From NCBI RefSeq assembly GCF_947179165.1, contig NC_077240.1, forward strand, positions 30,304,001-30,368,000: DNA of 64,000 bases. The letters are read 5' to 3'. How positions within the stretch are numbered: the stretch's first letter is position 1; the number at the start of each line of letters is the position of its first letter. Of the stretch, positions 1-9,276 are shown piece after piece. The notes below the pieces were generated by a model. It made no database searches and had not been told where the DNA came from. It worked only from the letters and a program-made list of their open reading frames with translations. This DNA comes from Solanum dulcamara (lineage: Eukaryota; Streptophyta; Magnoliopsida; Solanales; Solanaceae). The translations under genes and the position numbers were made by a program.

Positions 1-2040
1 ATTAAAAACAAGGTTGACTACTTCTGTAGTATTATCCCTACCCGAGGGAATGGATGATTTTGTCATCTATTGTGATGCATCCAAAGTTGGATTTGGTTGT
101 GTGTTGATGCAGATGGGTAAGGTTATTGCATATGCTTCTAGATAACTTATGATTCATAAGAGGAACTACCCGACTACAACTTTAAGTTGGCAGCCATAGT
201 ATTCGCTCTTAAGATTTGGCGTCATTATCTTTATGGCGTGCATGTTGATGTGTTCACAGATCACAAGAGTCTTCAATATGTATTTACTCAGAATGAGCTG
301 AAGTTGAGGCAGAGGAGATGGGTTGAGTTTCTCAAAGATTATTATACGAGCATTCTCTACCACCCAGGTAAAGCTAATATTATTGTTGATGCTCTTAGTA
401 GGTTATTTATGGGTAGCACTGCCCATGTAGAAAAGGGAAAGAAAGAATTGGCTAAAGAGGTGCATAGACTTACACATTTGAAAGTTCAACTTATTGACTC
501 GAGTAAGAGTGGTACTATCATTCGGAATGAGGTTAAATCATCTCTAGTTGTAAAGGTGAAATAAAAGAAAGATGAAGATCCCATTCTCTTCTAACTGAAA
601 GATGATGTTCAAAAGTAGAGGGTTATGGGTTTTTCCAAAAGGGGTATAGAGTATTGAGGTATCAAGGGAGATTATGTGTTCTAAGTATTAATGGTATTCG
701 AGAGAGGATCATGGCAATGGCTCATAACTCTAGGTACTCCATCCATCCAGTTCTACAAAGATATACCATGACTTGAGGGAAGTATATTGGTGGAGTCGAA
801 TGAAGGGGAATATAACAGAATTTGTGTCCAAGTGCCCGAACTGCCAACAAGTTAAGGTTGAGCACCAAAAGCCCTGTGGAGTGGCTTAGAATATAGAAAT
901 TCTAGAATGGAAGTGAGAGATGATATATATGTACTTCATTACAGGTCTACCATGATCCCATATACAACATGACTCTATTTGGGTGATTGTGGATAAAATG
1001 ACCAAATCAACCTATTTTTTGCCGGTTAAGACTATGAACATCATAGAGGATTATGCCAGACTATATCTTCGAGAGATTGTTAGGATCATGGGGTTCTTTT
1101 GTCTGTCATCTAAGATAGGGGAGCTCAGTTCACTGCCTAGTTTTGGAAGTAGTTCCAAAAAGGTTTAGGTTCAACAGTGAACCTTAGTATTGCTTTTCAT
1201 CCGCAGACAGATGGCCAGGCAGAGCATACAATTCAGACTTTGAAAAATATGTTGAGAGCCTGTGTCATCGGCTTCAAATGTAATTGGAATGATTATTTAC
1301 CTCTTATTGAATTTGCATATAATAATAACTTTCATCGAGTCTTCAGATGGTTCCTTATAAAGATTTGTATGGAAGGAGATATAGATCGCTAATTGGTTGC
1401 TTCGAAATTGGTGAAGCTGAGTTGATTGGGCCAGATTTGATTCACCAAGCCATGGAGAAGGTAAAGATCATCCAAGATAGGTTGAGGACTGCTCAGAGAC
1501 GCCAGAAATCCTACATTGATGTTAGGAGGAGATATTTAGAGTTTGAAGTAAATGATTGGGTGTAGTTGAAGGTTTTACCCATGAAGGGTGTGATGATATT
1601 TGAAAAGAAAGGAAAATTTAGTCCCTGCTACATTCGTCCCTATTAGATTGTGAAGAGGATTGGTAATATAGCTTATGAATTGGAGTTACCACCAAAATTA
1701 GCAGCTATTCATCCCATATTTCACATCTCTATGCTTAAGAAGTGTTTGAGAGATCATTCGCTTGTTCTCTTGACTGAGAGCATCGGGGTGAAATTGAGTT
1801 TGAGTTATGAAGAAATTTCGATTCAGATTCTTGATCACTAGGTTCGCAAATTAAGAACCAAGGAGGTAGCATCTGTCAAAGTTCTATGGCGGAATCAGTT
1901 TGTTGAAGAGGCTACATGAGAAGTTGAAGAGGCTATGAAAGCTAGATACCCCCATGTATTCGTTCCTCCTAATGATGATGTTGATGTTAATATTACTTTT
2001 CCAATCTTTGATTTAAAGTTCATTCCGAGTTTGAGTATTT
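1..2040 (+). pseudogene. Ty3/gypsy polyprotein remnant: RNase H, integrase, chromodomain
   Basis: The C-terminal half of a gypsy pol gene in several broken frames. Positions 45-150 give the RNase H start (YCDAS motif, then a TAG after YASR), and 187-560 continue it (VFTDHKSLQYVF, LRQRRWVEFLKDY). Zinc-finger and integrase core follow at about 700-1400 (FHPQTDGQAEHTIQTL at 1190-1245). The integrase C-terminal region is at 1400-1565 and 1650-1841. A chromodomain-like tail (VKVLWRNQFVEEAT) is near 1875-1920. Integrase would insert cDNA, and the chromodomain would bias targeting to heterochromatin. At least six frameshifts or stops make it non-functional. It is close in sequence and order to the gypsy II polyprotein on the minus strand at 45.6-50.3 kb, so both belong to one lineage. 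Confidence 0.85.
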
Positions 2041-2249
2041 GATGTGTATTCTTGAATTCGAGTAGTGATTGTTTGGTTGATTGAGTATTTGAGTCTTGAT
2101 TGTATTCATGCCTTGAGTAAACCCTTAGCTTGGTCTTTATTCCAGGATGAATGATCCCAATGGGGAAATATTATAATACCCCATCTTATTCTAGCCCAGA
2201 TGGAGTGTAAGAACCATGAGAAAACTTGAGAAAATAAACTGACCCAGTG

Positions 2250-2690
2250 GACCACGAGTGTCCTCTACGACTCGTAGAGAGTCTATGAGTCGTAGGGACG
2301 ACTCGTAGATCTTTTCAACACTTAGTGATATTTTGGGCTATGAGAAGCCTTCTTATGACTGCCATTATGATTCGTAAGAATTCCTACGAGTTGTAGAAGT
2401 GACTCATAGAACCCGTGATACTTGGCCAAAAATTCAAAATTGGAAGTCACTTCTACGAGTGGATTCGATGACTCATCAAAGAGTCTACGACTCGTAGAAG
2501 AATTTCAGAGACTTAGAGATGCAGGGTTTGGGGAAAGTTGATAGAAAGAGAAGGGCCTACGACCCATAACACTTTCTACGAGTCATAAACTCGACTAGTA
2601 GAATAGTGTATAGATAACAAACCAGGTCTACAACAAGTCTTCTACGAACCTTAGAAGTTTCTACGAGTCGTAGAACTAACCCGTAGTCGG
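2250..2690. promoter_or_regulatory. U3 palindrome array (CTACGASTCGTAG)
   Basis: Near-perfect palindromes of the type TCTACGAGTCGTAGA recur at 2263-2279, 2484-2498 and 2659-2675, with many partial copies between them (for example TCTACGAGTGG, TACGAGTTGTAG, ACGACTCGTAGAT). They lie immediately 5' of the presumed TATA box. The position suggests promoter elements or methylation targets; that role is inference. Confidence 0.6.
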
Positions 2691-4343
2691 CCAAAGTCAA
2701 TTTTTATAAAGGGTATTCATATCTTTTCCCACCCTTTTAAAGTCAAAACCTCGATGTTTTGGAACTATTTTAAGGCCCTTAATAGTACCCTACATGCCAA
2801 AAGCTCTCATTAACACTTAAACTATTTTGAGAGCAAGGATTGGAGGAGAGAAGAAAGGCTAGGGTTCAAGGTCTTCAAGTAAGGTCTTCTATATTCGATT
2901 GTTCTTCGAATTCCAAGTATGTAAGGCTGAACTAAAATATGGACTTTGTTCCTCCCTTTGCCCATGATTGTGATAGATTGATAGTGAATGGATTGAGTCC
3001 CAATTATTGTGTTTTTTGAGAATTTATTTCTTAAAATTTAACATGTTTTTACTGGTTATTGATAAATTCACAATTTTGTACCAATTAGTTTCTTGAACAA
3101 ATGATTTGAACTACTTGTTTCATAAACCATAATAGCATATTGTTGGGTGTTGAATGTATATGTTTAAGGATTGAGTCTAGAGCCTTGAATTTGTGAATGC
3201 ATGATTGTGATTGAAATGTGAGAATGATGATAGTGTTGATGAACTTTATAGCTTTTATATTTTCATAATTGAACCCAAGTGAATGGTCTCAACTAATGAT
3301 TGTCATAAATGATTGTCTGAACTACTCTTAAATAAATGATTGAAAAATCGATTGGTTGAAAGAATTGATTTGATAGAACTAATAAAGTGGTAAGAGTCCT
3401 TTGAGATTTATTGATTTGGTTTGATTAGATTGATTGTCTTATGATCTTTTAGTCTTGGGAGAAGTATCGAGCACCGAATTGGGTAAGAGTAAGTAATAAC
3501 TCGAACTCAATAAATACATCACCAAACATAGGAGAGGATTGAACCATTAAGTCAGATGTTTCTTAATTTATTGTCCTGACATGATAGGAGTTGATTGGTT
3601 TTGGATCTATGATTATTTTATTCGTTCTTATCATGAAAAGGTATTGGACGAATGTGGAAACAATGTCGGCTTGTTGTACTATTACTGGCTCATATGTGAT
3701 GGTGGTCGGATAAAAAAACTCTCATATAGGTCTTAATAGTACTCTGATTAGATTGGATTGTATATGTTTGGTCTTTGTCTAAATCTTATTCTTGTTTAGA
3801 CTTAGGACATCTTGATTGAGTTGTTCACCTTCCTGATTTGAGATCCCTGAGGTGATTTGATTCTACCTTGATACATATTTTATTCCGCTATATTACATAC
3901 TTGTACATTTCATGTACTGACGTCCATTTGGGCCTGCATCATTTTATAATCTAGAGACAGGTACTAGAGATTATCAACAGGTGCATCGTTGATGATCTAT
4001 CCATATTCAGCGGATTGGTGAGTCCTCCCTTCTTCCGGAGGATACTACATTTATCTATCTAGCTTTTGAGTTTAGTTTTATTCATTTGATTTGAGGTAGC
4101 CATGAACCTGTCATTGACATCATTTAGACAATTGATAGAGGTTTCAGAGACTAGATTGTTAATGTTGATTTGTATTGTCTTTGACTAATTTTATTCATAC
4201 TAGTTTTGTTGATTGGATTCGATAGATGGTTGGCGTCTGGCCTTACCTTATGAGTCATTTTTCTTGATGAGTTAAGTCTTCCACTGATAGAATGATATTG
4301 AATGAATGTGTGAACAGGCCAAGTGGTCAGGAACGACTACACT

Positions 4344-5567
4344 ATGTAAATAAAAAGTCATTGGCCTTAGCCCCCCAAAATATGCCCCCCCCCCCCTGTA
4401 CTACTTAAGATTAGACTTTTTAAAAATAATACAAACATCACAATTTCAAACGGATCATCGAATTGACATTTGATATAACTACACACTTTTTATCTTCACA
4501 ATAAAAAGTAAAGTATAGTTTTTTAAAAAAATATCTAAATTATGTTTTCCATTTTTTTAACCTTATTATTCATTTTATTTTTATATTTGATATATTCTTC
4601 CTTCTCTCTTTCTCTTTTCTATTCCTTCACTTTTTCTCCATTCTATTCTTCTACTCTCTCATTTAAAGCTTAATTTTTTTTATCCATTTAATTGATAATT
4701 TCAACTTGAAGAGAAGATAGTTTATGATTTAAATTTTGAAAAAAAATATCGAGGCAGCCAAATATTTTTTGAAAATCAAGTATTCATAGTTCTTGGATCG
4801 GGTAATATCATTCTAAATTCTAATATTATTTTTGTGTCTTTTGTTTCTTATATTTTTTAATTGATATTCTAGATAGTGTTTATATATTTATTAAAATTTT
4901 AATATGTCTACTAGAAAATATCATTCCGGCCATTCAAAACTTAAAAGAAAAAGAAAAGTTGATAATTTGATAAAATCTCAAAAAAGTGCTCTTGATAATT
5001 TTTTAGAAAATAATACCAAAATGAGATAAAAAAAATATAGGAAATTGCTCTTTAGATGAACAAGTCACTAACTTAGTTGAAATTGGATTAGGTAATGATA
5101 TAATCCAAAAAGAAGAAGAAAAAAAAGGGGAGAAAACTAATGAATAATCGGATGTAGATTCCCAAGAAAATCAAGAACTTATAAATGAATTAAATAATCA
5201 TACTCCTAAAAACATATATGATCCTAGTCAATGAAATAATGTTGATACAAAGTTAAGAGATATATTAGTAGAAAAGGGACCAATTAGAATTACCGACACA
5301 TATTTTCCAAAGGATAAAATTTTAGGCACTTTTCTACTACACATTATTTTCAAAAGTTGGCAAATGGAGAAAGACATGAAAGAAGATGGTTAGTTTATTC
5401 CAAAGATTTAAATAAAGTATTTTGTTTTAATTGTAAGTTGTTTAATACGACTTTTAATGCTAAGAATAATAAATTAGCTAATGAAGGTAGTAGAGATTGG
5501 AAAAATCTAAGTACTAAGCTTAGAACTAATGAAACAACCAACCAACATATTACTAATATGAGTGCCG
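4344..5567 (+). mobile_element. hAT transposon fragment, 3'-truncated
   Basis: This block splits the gypsy I LTR. It begins with AT-rich leader DNA holding a 12-base C run at 4385-4396, then the start of a hAT transposase (4904 onward). Coding similarity stops abruptly around 5570, where gypsy LTR sequence resumes, so the dimerisation and catalytic half and the 3' terminal repeat are missing. The left boundary is approximate, and I could not establish an 8-bp target duplication. Confidence 0.55.
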
Positions 5568-5577
5568 ACCATGCCTA
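4904..5577 (+). pseudogene. hAT transposase N-terminus (ZMYM1-like, TTF-type zinc finger)
   Basis: It starts at an ATG at 4904 with a lysine-rich leader (HSGHSKLKRKRKVDNLIKSQ), hits TGA at about 5026, and continues in other frames through acidic sequence to a conserved block at about 5205-5300 (IYDPSQ, stop, NNVDTKLRDILVEKGPIR). A clean open stretch at 5357-5577 carries the TTF-type zinc finger: RRWLVYSKDLNKVFCFNCKLF, then NKLANEGSRDWKNLS and a final H. In plant ZMYM1-like hAT proteins this finger binds the transposon ends, and it is followed by a dimerisation/RNase H-like catalytic domain that is absent here. The fragment is inactive. Identification rests on the finger and its spacing. Confidence 0.7.
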
Positions 5578-5599
5578 GGGTACCCTCCCGTTGGTGACA

Positions 5600-7045
5600 C
5601 AGTGATCTTCATACCTGAACCTGCGAGCGTGGAAGGAGTAGGTTTGGTGTATCCTTCGTGTAGCTCTATGGCCTCCAACGTCAGAGGAACTGAAGTATCT
5701 CCCTCCAAATATAGTGTTGGAGGAGGTGGACCTGTGGTCATAGGGACTAGCACAACTAGTCGACCCGGCTTGGTCTTATAAAGAGGGTTATCCAAATCCT
5801 TGATCAATGTCACATTTGTGGACTTCTTCACTGTGGTGCGGTACTCAAAGTATTTGCACACCGGGGTGCCCGCTGCCTCACACAACTCCTGAATTAGGTA
5901 CGCTAATGAGATTTCCAGCCTGCTTATTAGAAGCTCTGTCATGAATCTTGGCCGCAATTAAATTACTGACATGTAGTCCAAATCGATCCATACTACAGGC
6001 TACTAGTGACGCCTGCGATAAGTGGAGTGTGTTTTCAATTCCTGTTGGTCAGAAATGAGCACGGACAATGGACTACCAAAACTTCATCGGGAATGTGAGA
6101 GAGGCCTTATTAATTAGTTGTTTTGGGTTGGTGACCTAAGGCGCATTCACACCCTCAATGACAATCAACCCCGCAATCCACTACATAATCTAATATCGCT
6201 CTGCTGGGTTGCTCATACTTTCCTCATGAGTAACCAAATGGTGTCGTTGCTCATAGAGAACTGTCCGAACATCCGTGTGGAAAGATGGACCATATAAGAA
6301 TCGGTTTCTTATGGTCTCGGAGATGTTAACTACCGCTCCATGAAACTGTACTTCATTCAACGATGGCAACCTCAATGCAATGGACCAAGAATCGCATTCA
6401 GCATCGTAGCGACATAGACAGAGTAAAGCTCCTGAATGACATTATTATCATAATAGCCTGGGTCCTTTGTCATCCACCTGAAATGATGCTTGTAGAAAAA
6501 GTCCTTGAGCTTAGGCAATGCGGAGAGGTTGTCAGTGATCACCCGAACTTTTTGTATAATGGATCATTTATTTAATCCCTTAGATCCTTTGGTTAGGCCA
6601 TTGGCGAAGATTTCATATTCACCCGGAGTGAGCCACCTATTCTCAAAAATAAAATAAGTTTGTGGCACTCGATCCGATCACTTTCTTTCTCATTCGCGAA
6701 CCGCTCAATATTGTCCGGTTCATCTTTATTGCCGCCTGCTTCATTTTTCTCACCCCCGGACTACTTATTTTTTCCACTACCTTCTTCTCCGGATTGTGCC
6801 TCTTCCGCCCTTGCCCCATCATTTGAGACAACTACCTCCTCTTCAGACTGAGAGGGAGCGGCGTCGGCCTCGACAGTTGCCTTGACTTTAGTGGTGGGAG
6901 GTGCGTGAGGAGAAATGTTGGTGGTGACCTGCACCTCGATTCCACTGGATGAATCGCTTTCCAAATCCTGCTATGACTCATTAACTGATTCCTCAGACGT
7001 GAAATCGTGGAGTCGGAATGCATTTTTGGTGCGTCTAGGTGCCAT
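5600..7045 (-). pseudogene. Transposon-associated protein pseudogene (putative plant transposon protein type)
   Basis: It reads from an ATG at 7043-7045 (MAPRRTKNAFRLHDF), through an acidic, Ser/Glu-rich low-complexity segment (6761-6964), a stop-riddled stretch, then a better-kept block at about 6400-6660 (ENRWLTPGEYEIFANGL, LKDFFYKHHFRWMTKDPGYYD) and a C-terminal open piece at 5600-5957 (YLIQELCEAAGTPVCKYFEY). At least ten stops are present. It resembles the family often annotated 'putative plant transposon protein' in Solanaceae; I recognise it only loosely and no function is claimed. The gypsy I insertion ends it at 5600. The first part, to 6298, recurs at 24206-24953. Confidence 0.45.
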
Positions 7046-8562
7046 GGTACCTGTGAAAGTGACAAACGGTTAGTATTTATACAAATAGTGCGACGAATAT
7101 AAACGAATACTCAGACTTTCCCGTGTTATATACAAGCAAAGCAATTATAGAACTGGGATCTTGTCAATTAAAAGGATAAAAGTATATTAATTTTTTTTTA
7201 TCAAAGTAAAGAGAATTTCTTTGATTTTCAAAAAGAAAATTTCTTTGATTTTCAAAAAAATGTCTTCGTAAGTTTCCATTGGGGTCAAACAAGAACCCGA
7301 GGGTCTTTCAAAAAATTAACTTTAAACTAACTAAATATTTTGCCAACAAAATTTTGCATATACTACATTAGTTAACCCATTAAGGACCAGATTATTCACG
7401 GTGCATTTCACTTTTGGAGATTACTCTATAATGTGGTAACGATATTCTTCTTAAAGTTATACACAGGCGTCAATGTACTGCAAAAATAAATAAATAAATA
7501 ATTTATCAAAAAAAGATAAAAATAAAATTAAAGAATTTCTTGTCCCGACAATTATTTCACCTAACCTGTAATATTCATTTTAACTAATAGCATGAGGGGC
7601 GGATTTAGGTGTATCGGCTCGGTAGCCATCGGTTGAAAATTTTTATATATATGTATAAGGAAAATATAAATATTAAATATGGAGCCTTTATAAATAATGA
7701 ATTTTGTGGTGTCAGTGGTTAAAGCTCAATTTTATCGTTGTGGGGATGCAAGTTTGAGTCCTATCGTGGGGTGTATTTTGTTAAAAAAAAAATTATCATG
7801 CAAGACATCAGTAGCGGATTTATTGTAAAGAGAATTTTGAATAAGTAGATTAAAACCATACACCTCTTGTAAGTAAAATCTTAATTAAACCAACAAAACA
7901 AGTCTAAATTTTGTATGCATATTTGCTAATTAATATTAAGTATTATCTTGCTTTACACTGGAGGAGTTTATTTCCATTGGTTACTATTCAACGTAGCGTG
8001 ACACTCAAAGATTCAAAATTCTAAATCTTACAAGTCAGTCCTCGAATCTTGTTATCAAAGACGAATCATTTTTCCTGTTTTTTTATCTATACTTTTCATT
8101 CGGAGAGCAAGCTATGGAACAATTAAGTTTATTGATGAATTGGTTATTCAGAACCAACAATTAACTGTTAAATTTTATTTCGCAATTTGAAGAAGATCAT
8201 TTCGGAATCACCGTGGAGTGGTTGAACGTAGAGTAGTTAGTCATGTAATTATCTTTAATACTTGCCCAATTTTCAGTCTTCATCCATTTTTTTTATTTCT
8301 GGATTTCTATAAGGAGACTTCAAATATATGCTAGGACATCCAATCCTTTTAGACAAGATGACATCTTTATTACTTATTTATTTGCTTTACTTTTTTTGTT
8401 CTTATTCTTTTTGATTTTTTTCAACTTTTTTTGTTGTTTATTTTTAATATTTTTGCGATTCAACTTTTGGGCCATGCGAACACCTACTCTAATCACTTAG
8501 ATAGTAAAATTCTTATCATCCAATTTATTAAAATGGACAATGCGGAAATCAAGAAAACATGA
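7046..8562. other. AT-rich non-coding DNA left of the copia array
   Basis: No coding sequence is seen. It holds an imperfect direct repeat around 7210-7258 (ATTTCTTTGATTTTCAAAAA twice), a tRNA-like promoter pair at 7716-7761 (listed separately) and simple AT-rich tracts. It ends at the copia insertion site. Confidence 0.6.
7598..7790 (+). repeat. SINE-like sequence with pol III A/B boxes
   Basis: A possible A box (TGGTTAAAGCT, 7716-7726) and B box (AGTTTGAGTCC, 7751-7761) are spaced as in tRNA-derived SINEs, followed by a run of A at about 7780-7790. The left end (GGGGCGGATTTAGG, about 7602) is only a guess. No target duplication was identified. The identical sequence recurs at 25506-25698 because the whole segment is duplicated. 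Confidence 0.3.
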
Positions 8563-9258
8563 TGTTAGTGTGTGAACATTTTAACATTTTATTAAATTGC
8601 AATTTTAGCAATTGTCCATTGATGACATTTAATGTCATCTTTATTATTCTTTCTTTAGTGCATAAAAATCTCTTTCATTATCATCTTTATTTAGTGCAAG
8701 ACTAAATCATTCCATTATGTATTTTTAATCTAATTATCACTAATAAATGGTGCACTAAATCATATTATTATGTATTTTTAATCTAATTATCACTAATAAG
8801 TGGTGCACTAAATCATAATGGTGCACTAAATCATAATGGTACACTAAATGATGATAATGATGGCATTCTATTATTTTTTCATCTTTGAATGATTTTCTCT
8901 CCTATAAATAGAGAGGTCTTCTTTGTTTTGAATAGGAAGAAATGGATAAGAAAAAATTGAGAGAGTTAAGTTTATATAAAAAAGAGAGTTCTTATTAGTT
9001 GAAGGGAGGTATTCTTTGTGAAGAGCTTTAAACTCAACTCTTGTTCAGAGTTTGTTGAGTTACATTTTTGTGATAAGACTGTTGTATCCTGGAGGGGACA
9101 AGTCAAGAGGACTACTGCTGGACCAGTGAAAAGATTTACTGCAGTGGGCTTGAATCTCCTTAAAGAGAGCGAGATATCCGCGCCTCAGCCAAGAAGTGAA
9201 GTTAATTTCTTCATTTTATTTTTCAATTGTAATTTGTAATCTTATAATTTCACCAACA
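8563..9258 (+). repeat. Copia-I LTR 1 (5' LTR)
   Basis: It begins TGTTAG and ends CCAACA, 696 bp. U3 has a 53-bp tandem repeat (8714-8766 and 8767-8819) followed by shorter GGTGCACTAAATCAT copies, then a TATA box CTATAAATAGA at 8902-8912. The bounds are fixed by the solo LTR at 26471-27165, which diverges exactly after CAACA into CATGA. Base 8 is G here and in the solo LTR, but A in LTRs 2 and 3. An open frame at 9018-9239 lies inside the LTR and is not considered a gene. Confidence 0.93.
8902..8912 (+). promoter_or_regulatory. TATA box in LTR 1
   Basis: CTATAAATAGA lies downstream of the U3 repeats, and a G-rich leader follows. The same motif is at 14124-14134, 19346-19356 and 26809-26819 in the other LTRs. 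It probably sets the retrotransposon transcript start about 30 bp downstream. Confidence 0.7.
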
Positions 9259-9276
9259 ATTTTAAGGAAATTCAAT

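Larger units (their letters stand above)
1..5599 (+). mobile_element. Ty3/gypsy element I (3' part, decayed)
   Basis: The 3' portion of a chromovirus-type Ty3/gypsy retrotransposon; the 5' LTR, gag, protease and most of RT lie left of the window. RNase H, integrase and chromodomain-like sequence run from 1 to about 2040, followed by a degenerate polypurine tract (about 2150-2170) and an LTR from about 2172. The LTR is broken at about 4343 by a hAT fragment, and its last 30-odd bases reappear at about 5566-5599. They read like the reverse complement of the first bases of the gypsy II LTR at 42928, which identifies them as an LTR end. The element sits inside the pseudogene that follows at 5600. 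Confidence 0.8.
2172..5599 (+). repeat. 3' LTR of gypsy I, interrupted by hAT
   Basis: The LTR begins at about 2172 (the first G of TG is mutated, reading TATAATACCCC) directly after the degraded PPT, and ends in TGACA at 5599. The stretch around 3915-4060 (ACTGACGTCCATTTGGGCC, CATCATTTTATAATC, GAGACAGGTACTAGAGAT) matches the reverse complement of the gypsy II LTR at 43300-43410, which confirms homology. U3 holds a palindrome array (2250-2690) just before a possible TATA (TTTATAAAG, about 2703). The 4344-5567 interval is foreign. Without it the LTR would be about 2.2 kb, normal for this lineage. Confidence 0.7.
6298..8562. repeat. Duplicated segment S, copy 1
   Basis: This 2265 bp stretch reappears at 24206-26470 with a constant offset of 17,908 and no indel that I found. 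Two substitutions were noticed: 6809 C versus 24717 A, and 7441 A versus 25349 C. It contains the 5' half of the pseudogene above and its upstream DNA, and it ends exactly at the copia target site CATGA (8558-8562) next to LTR 1. The near-identity implies a recent duplication. Confidence 0.95.

Noticed and set aside
2250..2690. CRISPR-like spaced palindromic repeats
   Set aside because: Copies are irregularly spaced and degenerate, in a plant LTR U3, with no cas genes; a promoter or methylation role is more likely.
5553..5957. 134-residue protein read as a single minus-strand gene
   Set aside because: Its last residues (after MKIT) come from the gypsy I LTR end; the true family sequence stops at the insertion at 5600.
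7716..7761. Functional tRNA gene
   Set aside because: Only A/B-box-like words are present; no cloverleaf or acceptor stem pairs around them.
9018..9239. 73-codon open frame repeated in each copia-I LTR
   Set aside because: It lies wholly inside the LTR leader, has no recognised domain, and is preserved only because the LTRs are almost identical.
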